Assembly: GCA_036674765.1 (NCBI GenBank)
Contig: JARVKI010000002.1
Span: 682,001 to 746,000, forward strand
DNA: 64,000 nucleotides
Source of the DNA: Seiridium cupressi
Lineage: Eukaryota; Ascomycota; Sordariomycetes; Amphisphaeriales; Sporocadaceae
Direction of reading: 5' to 3'
Shown: in pieces, positions 1-13,513 of the stretch
How positions within the stretch are numbered: the stretch's first letter is position 1
Layout of the letters: each line of letters begins with the position of its first letter
Position numbers and translations under genes: made by a program
The notes under the pieces: generated by a model
What the model was told of the DNA's origin: nothing
Databases searched by the model: none
What the model saw: the letters and a program-made list of their open reading frames with translations, nothing else

Positions 1-3000
1 TAACTCGAACCACCCACATGCTCTGTTGCCGCGCCCATACCATAAGTACATGTAGGTAACACGCATCCGTCGGGCAACCTCACGCTCGGCTACGCACTCC
101 GTCGGCGTTGATGGAAGCAAGAGGCTCTAGCACTGAGAGCTTGGCGAGTCGAGTCGCGCTAGGCCTTGACATCCACGTGGGCGGTGGGCGTGGGCGTGGA
201 CGGACTTTTTGAGATGCTCAAAACTAGCGCCTCGACCTCGTCTTCACCGCAATATCTCAGGTCCCCCTCCCCTGGCTATTGGCGACTCATTACCTCAAAC
301 GAGTCATGATACGGCCAGCAACTCATCTTATTAAAACCTTATACCCATGCCTCCCACGACCCACGATGTCGAGCACTGGGAGAAAACGTGCACGTGCGAG
401 ACCCTGTTTGGCAATGATCATAGACGATCGTCGTATAATAGCAGAGGTAATATCCCGCCCCGACCGGAAAATATCTCGGTTCCACGTGCTTCTGGGCGGA
501 GTCGAATTATTTCCTAGCGTGCGACCTATTCCACGGGATTGCGTATTGGCCCCGAGCGTTGGGTCTGAGCTAAGTTTTAAACTTTCTTTTGCGACGATTA
601 TCCCCGAATTATGTCAGAGTAAAATAGTACCGACCGGTTGTAAGGGGGACACCCTCACGAGCCTTGCCTGCAGCTAAGCACCTGGCAACCGATGAATGGC
701 TGGTAGCCTTGTCCTGGCATTTTTCTTTATCCCTGGCAATCTTGGCATTCCAAAAAGCAATCAGCCTTCCAGCCATCCAGCACTATTGTCCAGGAACATG
801 ATTCGTGGGAAAAGAAAAGAAACAACTTTTTCCTACTCTTCCGGAACAGACTAGACTTTCAGCGAGCCATTTGCTCTGCACAAACAGTTAGGGTTACGAG
901 CTATCGACGACCCAATGGGACCAAGCTGGGTCCGCCTCGCCATAGCGTTATAAAAGCTCCGCTGGGTTCGGCAGACTAGCATACCATGGCAGACATGAGC
1001 TTAGACACCCGCTCTTTGAGGACCTCGTGGTTGTCGTGAAAAGCAAACGTACCACATAAGGAAATTGCCTATCATATCGAACAGGAGGTCCGGGAAAGTC
1101 GATTGGCGTTGTGATGCGCTACTTGACCAACGCTCAGCTTGTTACTATCGATCGCCATTTTACTAGAGCGAGTAATTCATAATATCACGGTGAACGATCA
1201 ATGATGTGGGTTATCAATATTGGGTCTCAATGGTTTAATTCTTGAGTACTGAAGCTGCTCTGTCATGATCAATGGATGATTAGTTGGTGCTCGATCCAGG
1301 CATGTCATGATACGTCCAAGCATGAATCTAAGACTTCAGTATGCCAAACACATAAGAACAGTATCCCTGATAATTTGAATTCAATAACCTCGCTGACGGC
1401 AAGATCAGTTGATTCCAGGTAAAGCTACGTTCTTCATTTGTGTTCCATCTTATTCTGTTGTCTTCTGAAGATGGTTAACCTATTTGCACATTGGCCTTCA
1501 ATTGTTATTCGGTTTCTCCTCTAGATGTTGACGAGGCTAATCATGTTATGTACAACTTGCTTCAGAGCAAATGCTAAGAGAACGGAAACCTGATCGGAAA
1601 ATTAGACGTCACTAGATTCAGTGACATGAACACACAAACATGTGCACCCCTTCACCAGAACTGTCTAGGTGTGGCATGTTGCATTCCATCTCTAGCCTTC
1701 CTAGGGGTCCAGGGGATCCTTAATGAGGCCTCCTCTCACGCCTCAGAGCCCATATGCAGGCTCCGGAAGCCAGAGCTGCTGAGAAAAGGTGGTGATGACG
1801 ACCACGTACCGAGTACAGTATGCGCAGAAAAGGGGGAGGACTAGGAGAATAATAAATCATCCCATAGTTCGTTGTGCAACTTGTCCCGTCCTATCTCATC
1901 TGTTGCTGCCGTGTAACCACCTTTCTTGACTTGTCCTGATTCACAATTGCTATGGGACAAATCCCCGAACCAGCAATCGTGTGAAACCATGACACGAAGC
2001 CTGATCACACGGCACAGGCCTGAGTGAGAGATATGCCACTACAACATTTCACTTACAGAAAACGTGTGTAACGATTCCTTACTTATTTTAGTTCCAGGTC
2101 TACGAACAGACAAAAAGTTTGTCTTTCAATCTTTCCTCTTCCCCTAACACAAACGACTCATAAAAAAAAAAGGTATCCCAGCATCTTGGTTGTACGATCG
2201 GCAGGAAGAGCCCGACTTGTCGGTAGCCGGTATACTCGTGCCCGCTGCACCTGTACCCTTTCCTCCGCCTCCCGTCCGCCCTCCCTTCGCCCCCCCTTCG
2301 CCCCCGTTGCACAGCAGAGACCTTACGGCCGTTGAAAGGCATGGGCTTTTTTTCTTCCCGCCCGGTCTTTGAGTTACTCTCCACCCATCTTGAAAAGAAC
2401 GACAAGATGACGGCAGGCGGCATCGGAAGTTTTTTTTTTTTTTTTTTTTTTCTTTTTTCCAGAAACCCATCGCGGTTGTTTGTTCTTCTGTCTTTCTTGA
2501 ATAGGAAAGTTGCAAGTCCTGTCGGAGACAAAGTCGACTTGGAGAATGAGGCAAGTTGTCTCGGGTACGGGGATTTTCTCTGCATTGACAGCTGGACCTG
2601 CTGCGTGTAGATGTGAGCTGGCAGTGGAGACTCCTGCTACTAAGAACACCACGGACACTGAGCCCAAACGGGAGAGAGATCGTAAGAACACTTCACCACG
2701 AAAATTTCAAATTCTCTCCATCTGGATTACTTCCAAAACCTCATAAGCCAATATATCTAAGCAAATGGTCCTCGATTCGCTAACCAGCATATTTTCCTCT
2801 TTGTCCCTGTTTACTTGGAAACTCAGTCTACGGGCTCGACCTCGTGTCTCAGTACCACACGAACTCCCCTCCAGACACGCAAGTCTTACCGACCTGCCCG
2901 GTCATGACCAGTCTCGCAATGCCCGACGCCGTTTTCTCCGAGGCACGACGGATGGACAAGTACCTCGACGAGACAATATATACCGTGTGTTCTCCTATTA

Positions 3001-3621
3001 TGCGGGCTGGGAGTTGAGGCAACCGTGGCCCGCAGCTTGGTGGCAGTCAACTGAACGAATGACCTTCCCAAGAAGGAAGATAAACATTTACGGACGACGA
3101 CAGGTCGTTGGGTACCATGATAGAAAGTTGCATATTCATTGTGTACCGAAGGACTTGTGCAGTGAACGTGATCGATGATGTAACATTAGCGTTGTGTACG
3201 TGTCACCCTCGCTTCATCCGTTTCGAATGTGGTTGCGCAACAACTATCTAAGCCTCCATCGGTGTCGTGGAACCAGGTACAAAGATCCGTGGCGGTCATT
3301 GGTGTCCCGGCTACGTGGACCCAAAGACTGATTGGCTGTCGACCAGATATCAAATCGCCTATATATGACATGTATAGCCGGCGAATAAAACCATTGCAAG
3401 TCAAAGGTTGAAGGACAACATTTCTAGGGCAGAAGCATGTGTTTGTGTGTAAACAGTGCAGTCTCTTGTACTAGGTGATGCTGTTGTATAGGTACCTAAA
3501 GTGCTTTTCACAGTTCAAGAACGCATTCGCTAGGATCACGGCATACCTGCGCCGGTTCTACCCAAGAGACAGCCGTCACTCCAATAACGCCTTATGCCCA
3601 CTGTGGCAGATACTACCTAAT
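1..3621. other. Gene-free left end
   Basis: I see no supportable gene here. The ORFs are short, lack family motifs, and several only exist because of homopolymers near 2160-2460. A textbook-looking promoter unit, CCAAT at 912-916 and TATAAAAG at 949-956, precedes an ATG at 986, but that frame stops after 17 codons and I could not extend it by splicing. The stretch from about 3400 to 3621 probably includes the 3' untranslated region of the Lon gene. Confidence 0.6.
2430..2451. repeat. T22 homopolymer
   Basis: An uninterrupted run of 22 T, followed by one C and six more T. It produces poly-Phe and poly-Lys reading frames on the two strands that should not be taken as genes. Its length is likely to vary between isolates or be misread in sequencing. 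Confidence 0.9.
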
Positions 3622-6606
3622 TTACAAGCGCGGCTGTATGCCAGCAAACGCTGTCTCGTGCGGCCATTGCACGTCGGCCCATACCTGACGTATAGCCTCC
3701 CAGATATGGCTATGTGAACGATGTCAGCGATTGCCCATTGATAGGGAAGTATCGGGAACGAGAGACACAACGACAGCAGGCGTGCAATGTCTCTGCGGCG
3801 GCTACTTACCTGACGTAGATGATCTTCAGTCCCTCCCTAACTTCCGAAGGCACCTCCCTGGCATCTTTCTCGTTCTGGGCCGGCAGCAAGACCGTCTTCA
3901 CACCTGCGCGGTAAGCTCCAATAAGTTTCTCCTTGATTCCCCCAACACGCTTGACGTGTCCGGACAATTGAAATTCTCCCTGTGATACTGGTCAGTGCCT
4001 GGGCCAAACCTGTTTTGGACGTGATATGGTGTACGTACGGTCATTGCCATAGTCGAGGGCACTGCCCTGCCCGACAGAAGTGAGATCAGGGCAATGGCTT
4101 GAGCCATGCCGCTTGAGGGACCATCCTTGGGTACGGCGCCCGATGGGCAGTGTACGTGCAGACTCCGGTTTTTCATGATATTCTCCGACGGATCCTGGGT
4201 AAGACCCAGCTCATATGCATGATTCCGAACCCAAGACCGTGCTACCTTGACGCTCTCCTTCAAGACGTCACCAAGGTTACCCGTAAGTTCCACACTGCCG
4301 TTACCTGGCATATCCAACACCTCAATAAACAAGATACCACCATTGCCACCGGAACTGTACGCGACGAGGCCCGTAACAATCCCTGGCTGGCTGCTTTTCT
4401 CCGCGATCTCATCTTCAAAACGCTCGATGCCCAAAATGGCTTCGAGATCCTCAACGGCCAGCTCTGCACTATATGTCTCAGGCTGGCCCTTGTCATTGGC
4501 TTCCACAAACTGCACGGCCTTCGCACGACAAACAGAGCCAATTTCTCTCTCAAGATTGCGCACTCCTGATTCACGAGTGTACGACTCAATGATTTTGGAA
4601 ACAACCTCTTCGCTGAAAATGACCTGACCCTCACTCAGACCGTTTACACGAATCTGCTTTGGTACTAGGTGTCGCAAGGCGATGTGCCTCTTCTCTAATG
4701 TGGTGTACCCAGAAAACTCAAGGGTCTCCATGCGGTCCAGGAGCGGTCCAGGGATCGTGTCCAGTGAGTTGGCAGTGGCAATGAAGAGAACCTTGCTAAG
4801 GTCAATTGGAACATTGACGTAGTGATCGCTGAACGCATAATTTTGCTCCGGATCCAAGACCTCGAGCATAGCCGCTGATGGGTCGCCATTGTGATTGGCA
4901 TGGCCTAGCTTATCAATCTCGTCAAGAAGGAAGACAGGGTTGGCAACCCCAACCTTGCGTAAGCCTTGCACAATGACACCTGGCATGGCCGCGACATAAG
5001 TCCTGCGGTGGCCACGAATCTCTGCCTCATCCCTTACGCCTCCGAGTGAAATTCGATGGAATTTTCGGCCCAATGCTGTAGCGATAGATCGAGCTATACT
5101 TGTTTTGCCGGTACCGGGAGGACCGATCAAAAGAAGAATAGGGGCTTTTTCCGTTCGGAGTTTGCCTCGAAGCATCTGGACCTTGACACCGCTTGCCTTG
5201 ATCTTTTCCTCAAGATCCGGGTCAAGTTTTACCGTTTCCTTGGGATCGCACTTGCTCGACTCCAAATCGACGGCCTCCTGCTCAGCCTGCTTGATCTGTT
5301 CGTCGACCTTTTCGTTCGCTGACTGCATCAATCTGACAATGGTCAAGTAGGATAACAACCGCTTCTTCACTTTTTCGATGCCATAGTGATCGTCATCAAG
5401 CTGTTTTCTGGCCTTCTCCAGAGTTCCAACACCAATGGGATCGTCCGTCGTGACAGACCAGGGAATCTCGGCCAATGTTTCCAAGTAGGTGCGGATAACT
5501 TGATACTCGGCTTGCGCGGGCATCATTTGCTTCAAGCGCCCTAGCTCCCTCTCGGCAACCTTGGCAGCATCGGGCGGCATATTCGCAGCCTCGATCTTCT
5601 TTGCTAACTCCTGCATATCATCTGAATCTGGCTGTGGTCCTCCTTTGCTGCCCCCACCGAAGAGGCTGCCTAGGTCAAAGCCACCACCCTGAGGCATTCC
5701 CATTAGAGGCACTTGGGGTTTCCGAGTTGACCTCTTGCTTGAGCCCTTCTCCTGATCCTCCTCCTCGATGCGAATGGGCACGGTAGTGCTCGTAACAGTC
5801 GTTATCTTAATGTTACCCTTAATATCATTGACCTGGTGTTCAAGTAATTCGATGACCTTTTGCATGCGAACCTGTATGTCGATGGCGCTGAGTACCTGGA
5901 GCTTATCCTCGTAATTCGCATCAACCACATTCATCATGAAATCGGCCAAGGAGCCTCCTTCCTGGGGACCTTTCTTAGAGATGAATTGTTCTAGTCGCCG
6001 CGAAAGTAAAGGGTTCAGACCTGCAGAGCCTGAAGATACAAGGAAAGCCGATATCCTTAGACATGTGACAAGCTCGTTAGACAGTTGCTTGAGCCTCGAG
6101 AACGATTCCTGATACTGTGGGCTCTGAACGACGTGGAGCGGTATAGTATCAGTGTGAGGTGTGACCTTGCCCTCAAAGAAGGGATGCTCCTGGGTGATCT
6201 TGTCAACAGCAACACGGCTGATGCCCTGCACGAGCAAGCTGAACTCGCCCCCGTTCTGGCCCTGAATCCCGGTGATCTTAGCTGTGACTCCATAACCAAA
6301 GAGCTTGTCTTTTCTGATGTTCGCCGAATCAGCCTCGAGAAGGTCGTTGTACTTGTCCGGATCGTTGGCGAGGAGAAGTTGGCCTCGCCTACTGAGCAGT
6401 GGCGAACTGAGAGGTACGCAGACGACAGGAATCTGGTCGACCCGTCTGGAGCCCTTTGATGCTCGGGTGTAAACACTGGAAAGAAGAGCTGGAATATCGC
6501 CTCGGCTTGACGGTACGGGTATTCGTAGGACGGAGCCAGGAAATAGGACACTGCCCTTGGTCAAAGGGACCACGGGCATCATGGCCGACTGGACGGGAGG
6601 AGCCAT
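3622..6606 (-). CDS. Peroxisomal Lon protease (Lon protease homolog 2)
   Basis: ATP-dependent AAA+ serine protease that removes misfolded or oxidised proteins. The rebuilt gene has exons 4039-6606, 3810-3979 and 3622-3709 (introns of 59 and 100 nt) and gives 941 residues, normal for the peroxisomal branch. The N-terminal substrate-binding domain starts at [14 protein letters not shown]. Walker A GPPGTGKT is at about 495-502 and Walker B FLLDEID has its Asp near 562. The protease motif PKDGPSSG carries catalytic Ser831. The catalytic Lys872, in GGIKEK, is encoded only after intron 1, so the unspliced frame would be a dead protease. The protein ends in Pro-Arg-Leu, a variant of the type 1 peroxisomal targeting signal (usually Ser-Arg/Lys-Leu). 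There is no obvious mitochondrial presequence at the start [12 protein letters not shown] glycine-rich linker lies at about 300-325. The gene is divergent from RPA2. Confidence 0.96.
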
Positions 6607-7394
6607 CTTTGGGCTGGATTGGGTTGTGTTGATCGCAGTCGCAAAGTATACGGAGCCCGGTGAAGGGCTCTCGTTGTTGTCTCGAGCGGTATAGAAGTAA
6701 CTAGCGGTGAATCAAGCGAGCCAATAACTCTCGCGAAGGGCTGGAAGGACGATGTACACGATGTGCAAACAATAGATAAAGTGATTGCGATGCAGAAACA
6801 GATGGAAACTTAGACTTCTGTAGTCGGGTGCTGATGTCAGGGGAGCTGCAACCGAGGTTCGGTGGAGTTGGAGCCAACAGCAGCGCCGGAAACTCATGCC
6901 CGGGACCCCGGGATCCAGGCCCCAGAAGCTGGCACGTACCGAGCCATGTGAACAAGGTACGTACTAATTCGTATGTTCGTCTGGAGATGTTGAACTATTC
7001 CGATGCGATGCTTCCGAAATCGCCCTTCGACCCCAAGTTAGCATAGACACATGCTGTCGTACATGTAAAGGTTGATAGTGTGCCATGTTCTATCTTAGAC
7101 CTCTGTAAACAGTTTTATGCCAATTTATGTATGCTTTTGTTCGCCTCCATGGCAACAAACTGCATTAGGCGCTTGCTGCTTAGCGCCGCTAGTTGCCTGG
7201 AACCTGTGGCAGCCCGTACTGGGAGGAGCCTGTAAGAAGACCCCGCGATTCCAGCCTAGAATCAATTAAAATTCGTCGCGTCAACTTGCAACCCGAGACG
7301 CGTCTCTCCCCTCATCACTGCAAGCACTTACCCACGACATCCACGGATTTTCGCACAGAACAACCCGTGTTGAGCGTCAATCAACAATAAAATC
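6607..7394. other. Divergent promoter region, Lon / RPA2
   Basis: 788 bp between the start codons of Lon (-) and RPA2 (+). It holds a GC-rich near-palindrome around 6899-6920 (CCCGGGACCCCGGG) and an ACGCGT box close to RPA2. No coding signal of its own. Confidence 0.7.
7298..7303. promoter_or_regulatory. ACGCGT (MCB-like) box upstream of RPA2
   Basis: A perfect ACGCGT lies 92 nt before the RPA2 start codon, inside GAGACGCGTCTC. In budding and fission yeast this hexamer is the binding site of the G1/S factor MBF, which drives replication genes including RPA subunits. The site is seen in the sequence; its use in this fungus is inferred. Confidence 0.55.
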
Positions 7395-8354
7395 ATGAGT
7401 GGTAAGCACTGGGTATTCACTAGATGACGCTCTTGGTCATCAAGAATGCTAACGACGATCATAGCATACGGAAACAACTACTCGCGGCCCGCATACGGTG
7501 CCGATGGAGGCGACAACGGAGGCGGGTTCTTTTCAGGCTCGCAAGGAGGCAGTCAGAGTGCAGGAAAGGTAGAGCTTGCCAGTCTCCAGCTAGTCTGGTA
7601 GCTATAGGTTCACAGTTGCTAACAGCACCATCTCCAGGGTCTCGGCGAAGAATCACTCCGCCCCGTAACGATAAAACAAATAATCGACGCCGAGCAAGCC
7701 TACCCAGAGGCGCCATTCCGCATCGACAGCCTGGATGTATCCCAAGTGACGTTCGTGGGCCAGGTACGCAACGTATCGCCACAAACAACAAACATCACCT
7801 TCCGCCTCGACGACGGCACCGGCATTATTGAGGTGAAGCAGTGGATCGACGCCGACAAGGTGGACGACTCGAAACCCAGCTTCGAGCTGGACCAGTACGT
7901 CCGCGTCTGGGGCCGTCTCAAGAGCTTCAACAACAAGCGCCACGTCGGCGCGCACGTCATCAAGCCCGTCGCAGACTTCAACGAGGTCAACTACCACCTG
8001 CTCGAGGCCACATATGTGCATCTGTTCTTCACCAAGGGCCCGCCGGGCGATGGCGCCGGCGCGGGCGCGAACGGCAATGCTGGAGACGACGACAGCATGT
8101 TTGTGGACGGTGGAGATGGCGGCGGTGGCAACGGCAACGATGAGAAGGTGCGACATCTCTCACAGAAGGCAAAGAGATTCTACAACTGGCTACATAACGC
8201 CGACGGTGGAAGCCAAGGCATACACATTCACAGCATTGCCTCAGGGGCTGGTTTGAGCGTAAACGATGCAGCGGCAGCAGCAGAGGAGCTGATTGGCCCT
8301 GGCGTCATCTACACCACCTTTGATGATGATACGTATGCTATCCTGGACTACTGA
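7395..8354 (+). CDS. RFA2: Replication protein A, 32-kDa subunit (RPA2/Rfa2)
   Basis: Middle subunit of the heterotrimeric single-strand DNA-binding complex used in replication, repair and recombination. Exons 7395-7401, 7465-7568 and 7638-8354 give 275 residues. The first coding exon is only 7 nt (ATG, one Ser codon, one base). Intron 1 has a clean GCTAAC branch site and all phases match. The order is: a Gly/Ser/Tyr-rich N-tail (residues 3-37, the phospho-region position), an OB-fold at about 72-170 starting VTFVGQVRNV with DDGTGIIEVKQW inside, a Gly/Ala/Asp-rich linker, and a C-terminal winged helix from about 210 to the end (LSQKAKRFYNWL...). Both domains are diagnostic of the family. Alternative starts would lose the Gly-rich N-tail. 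Expression at G1/S is suggested by the ACGCGT box upstream. Confidence 0.95.
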
Positions 8355-8956
8355 TCTGGGCATTAAAATCAAACGACACCACCACAGGCACGTGATACGT
8401 TGCCTAGTTACCCTAGGCCTGCTGCCGCTGTATCAAGAAATCTACGAGATCGGGGTATGATAGGGAAGGGCATTCGGCTGACGCGGCGTTACCTAAACTG
8501 GATGGCTATTGCAGGGACTTGGAGGTCACACGATATGCACTTGACTTTGCTGCTGAGGGCAATGAGTGGTACGATATATACCTAGGTGTATTCGATTGAT
8601 CAGGCTAATGAAAGTCGTGTACGAAGAGAAACACAAACATCAGCTTCAGCGTCCGTCCCTGGAGACACGGTAAAGAAAGTCTTTGAGTTGGACAGTAACC
8701 ATATAAAAAGAAGAAAAAAGCGGACATTCACAAACAAGTGTTCCGAAATTCATCTCACCGTCACCTGCATCTCCCATGTTGAATGAGGATGATCCTACTC
8801 TCGCAGGTTGTCAATCTGTCTCCTCATTAGCACGAAAACAAGCAATCCCATTCCAAAGAGTCGACATTACCTTAGTAATGATCATAACGCCGCCGAACCC
8901 GAACCCAAACAAAAAATCGCGATATCCCTACTCATCCTCAGAGACCCAGGCATATG
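8355..8956. other. Intergenic, convergent 3' ends
   Basis: Between the stop codons of RPA2 (+) and the GNAT gene (-). Presumably two 3' untranslated regions; no other signal seen. Confidence 0.7.
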
Positions 8957-10296
8957 TCATTGTAGCCCCTTGAACCCAGCCCCGAGTTTGATGGGGATGG
9001 TCTTGCCCGCAACCGTTTGGGGCTCACGGACCATGATCGAGAGACGAACAGGCGGCTTCTTGTCTTCGTGGCCGGCAGAGTCGCCCAGGTAGATGTCCTT
9101 CTTCAGCTCGAAGCCGAACTTGCGGTAGTACGCTGTGTTCTTCTCCGAGCTGGACTCGAGATACATGGCTCGGTTCTCCACGTCGGCCTTGAATTTTGTG
9201 CAAAAACGTGTTAGTGGCTAATTTGGCAAGCAGGATAGCTCACCAGTAAGTAGCAAACAAGGAGCTAGGTAGATTTGTGGGTTTGGGGATGGAAGACAAT
9301 AAGACGAGCTTGTATTGACCAAACTTGGATGGATGAATGGGAACATACTTTGATAGCCATGGACTCGATGAGCTTCTTTGCATAACCCCGACGCTGACCG
9401 CTTGGTTTCGTGCCGATATAGACGAGGTAGTAACAGTCATCGTCGCGCTCGCCCATGACCTCGTGTTTCGTTCGGTGAAGCAGAGGCAGCAGCTCGTTGA
9501 AGTAGCGGTATCTCCCACCTGCTGTGAGCTGGTAGTAGAGACGCCAGGAACCGGAGCGCAGGATGGTGAGCCAGTTGTCAACGTTGGATGCAGGAGGAGC
9601 CCTAGGATGAAGCCATGTTAGTGAAAGTGATAATTTATGACGGACAATCTACCACCGCGTCGCCCGATCTGCCTGAACATCGAGCTGGAGGGACGTGAAA
9701 TAGCACGCTTGGCCTATGGGTAGCTAGAAAGAATGACAGGATAAGAGGTAAAAGCTCTGATATGCAAAACATAAGACCGCAATGATTGTTCGGCCCGAAT
9801 CAGCATGTAAACTTGCCTGTAGAAAATAGGATGCTTATCCGCCCATCAATTCCTCCGCTGTTCGATCAATGTATATGGGGAAAAAACCTCGAATAAAGAA
9901 TGAAAGGGATGAAAAGAGGATTGCCTACCAAAGCGCGACTCCCTCGTAGTCCGGCCCAATCGTAGTGACAAGACCACTAATACAGTGGTCGGCAACAATG
10001 TGCTTCATCATATCAACGTGAAGCTTCCACTTGGTCTCGTCAGAGAGCCCAGCCATGTCATCCGAGTCAAGCAGATAGTGAGCTAACTCATCGGTAGCGA
10101 AGGCCTGGGCAATGGATCGGCCGACGTCCTTGTGCTCCGAGATATGGACGGCGCGGACCTGGTCACCCCATTTCTCCGGGAGCAGGGAGCGTTGCTTCTT
10201 GAGCTCGAGGAGGGCAGTGACCTGAGTGGTGTTTGTCACAACGCTGTGGACGCTACTGGGGGCCAGCGGCTCCGTCATTGTTTGAACATTCGCCAT
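8957..10296 (-). CDS. GNAT-family N-acetyltransferase
   Basis: Predicted acetyl-CoA-dependent acetyltransferase of unknown substrate. Exons 9929-10296, 9349-9601 and 8957-9187 are joined in phase and give 283 residues. The first junction falls inside the Trp of VALWAPP, a typical spot in this fungal subfamily. The acetyl-CoA loop of motif A is seen as SGQRRGYAKKL (Gln192 to Ala197 forms the Q/R-x-x-G-x-A signature). It is followed by YLESSSEKNTAYYRKFGFE, the usual motif B ending. Intron 1 is 327 nt, long for this window, so an extra small exon or alternative splicing there cannot be excluded. No signal peptide is seen. The start codon was chosen as the first Met of the open frame, with no competing upstream ATG in frame. 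Confidence 0.88.
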
Positions 10297-12038
10297 GCTG
10301 GGCTAGTTCAAGCTTGATTTACTGAATTGAAACCACTGTTAGTATGTCATGGTTCGTATATGGTACAGGTGTCTGAGTACACCGGCAGTGACAAGGACAT
10401 AACTTACACTGTTTACTACTTGATATATTTTGGATCGAGTCACCCGTATGAACTTTGGACAGTTGTGTCCTTGATACGGGCATAAATCTCGCCGGGTGAC
10501 GCAGGCAGTAGAGGGTCGTTCGGAGGTCAACAGACATCAATCTTGACTTGATTGGGGTGAGATCCTAGAGGAGTGAAGTTTCTCGGATTGGGGATGTGTG
10601 GAACGCCGAGACTGCGAACCCGAGACGGATCTGAATAATTTGTGTGGAGTTTGAAAGTAAATGGGCAGTCAGGTTGAATAATATCAAGCTGGACAGCACG
10701 GGCAAGAGCAAAGGCGAATGCAGGGCAACAACAAGGAGCAAAAGCGTCTTGAAGCAACTACACCCAAGTATATGGGATGTTAGATCGTTACAAGAGCGAT
10801 CATCCAATGCTTGTTTCTGACTGTCCTGAGTTTGGGTTCTGTATCCAGACTCGATATAGTATTCGGTTTGGAGGAGAGAGAGAGGAAGAGGAAACAAGAC
10901 TCGGGTAAGACTAGGGCGTCCTTAGGACTATTAGTGCAAACCAATGTAGATCAACTGTACCACGGAGACCCGGGATCTGCCTGCGTGGGATAAGGTGCAG
11001 CAAACCAGGATAAGCAGACATAGCATGGGGAGAGCCGCACACATTGTGAGACATGGTAGAAAGGCAAACAGGGATAGTGTTCATGGCTTGGGTTGTGCTC
11101 GCCATTGATTGGAGAGGTGGGTAGCTTCTGGACCTGATCTCATGCGGGATGCGGCAAACACAAGGCTGACGGTCCAAGTATACAATCAAGCATATTGCAA
11201 ACTCGGGGTTGCCATCGGCAGCTCACTGCTGCAGCGATGAACAAACAGCCATGACGATCGTCTGAATAGCTCGCACACCTATCGGTGAGGTAGCGACAGT
11301 GCGTGCTAGGTCGAGATGGGATTGCGTGGTGGTCATGCGCCCAGGATAACCTACAGCGAGCTAGTGGATAGCTAGAGTGGGGTGTGCCGACGATATGCTG
11401 TGCCTGCCGTCATTCTCAGGGCAAGAATAACCAATCGTTTGTTATCTAAAACGCCGTGTACTGCAGTAAGGCGAGCATCCAAGAAGGTTTGGGTTCCTTG
11501 CCCTCCTATTGCAGGGCTTCCTGTCAGATGATGTCCCGCCCGTGCTTCCCGTACGGTAGTCTTTTGCCACTGTGTATGCTGCATGTCGTAGCAATTCCTG
11601 TTGTCTCTGGAGGAGATGCCATCAGTCAATTGGGTTCCGTAGCGACCTCTGCGTCTGATGGTCCGGTCCGGCCCCGGTGTATGTTGCTGGCGATCCAAAT
11701 TGGACGCCTTGCAGACGTCTTATAAATCCGAATTCTATGCAACAGGCCTCTAGCGCCTCGGGATCGGGCGGCACATGAGTTTGATTGATTGATTGATTGA
11801 TTGATTGAGCGACCGATCAATAGTGCAGTGTGATATGCGTGCTGTAAGTCTCGTCAAATGCAAACGCCTCTCCCTTCCATTCGATTGGAGAGAGCGGATA
11901 TCTAAGACATTGCAAGTTCCCCGAATCAACGGTAGCTCATGCCCTTGCCATCTATGCCTTCTCCTTTTTTCTTTTTTCTTGTAATATTTCCGCTGTATTA
12001 TCACTGTTTCTCTCTGGCCTCCCCATCTATCTTCTGCC
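10297..12038. other. Intergenic between GNAT gene and IDI1
   Basis: 1.7 kb holding the GNAT promoter side and the IDI1 3' side. It contains a (TTGA)7 microsatellite at 11781-11808 and pyrimidine-rich DNA near 11960-12030. ORFs here lack motifs and plausible splice extensions. No gene supported. Confidence 0.6.
11781..11808. repeat. (TTGA)7 microsatellite
   Basis: Seven perfect TTGA units in the IDI1/GNAT intergenic region. A simple tandem repeat, potentially polymorphic. Confidence 0.9.
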
Positions 12039-12911
<873 letters not shown>

Positions 12912-13513
12912 CGTGGTTATCGCTGAAGCTTCTTTGCAAAGGGTTGTAGAAGGAGGGAGAGTGTAGAAACCTGGGGTTTGTCGAGAGGTATCAACAAATT
13001 ATCGCGGGTTTGATTTGTAGGTGGATCATCGAACCGATAGCGCGGAGGGGCAAATTGCAGGGGTCTCTCTGGCTGGGCCCGAGTTGGCCCCTCGTAATCG
13101 GGGTCCGATGGCCCCTCACAGCAACCTTGGGAACCGGCTGAGGACCGGCGAACGAGCGCCACCCAATAGGGAGGAATGCCTCTTTTGGACCCATTTATCC
13201 ATTTCATAGTCCCGCTTTGGGTAAAACACCGCTCGAATCATATGCAATGTAATCCAACGACCTATGCTCACGTGTGCTTCACCGCGCTGCTGGCTGTAGC
13301 ATGGGATGACTTAAAATCCATGGCCTATTCTAGCGTGCTAACTAGATGGTCTGATTACCCGAAGTGTCAGTTCTGCTTCTCACCGCACTCGATTAAGTTA
13401 GAGAAGTCAATTTCTTCATCATCGAAATATCGTAGTATTCATATATATTGCTAGGTGCGTAGTCCAAATTATTCTTATTCTACGTATTAGCTCCGCTGAT
13501 CACTTGGATACTC
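12912..13513. other. Intergenic, IDI1 promoter and SYO1 3' side
   Basis: About 600 bp with the CCAAT box at 13163-13167 and otherwise no recognisable element. The part near 13400-13510 is AT-rich and likely SYO1 3' untranslated sequence. Confidence 0.6.

Noticed and set aside
2100..2691. Overlapping minus-strand ORFs with poly-Lys runs
   Set aside because: They exist only because the T22 tract reads as Lys codons; three frames overlap and none has a domain or splice support.
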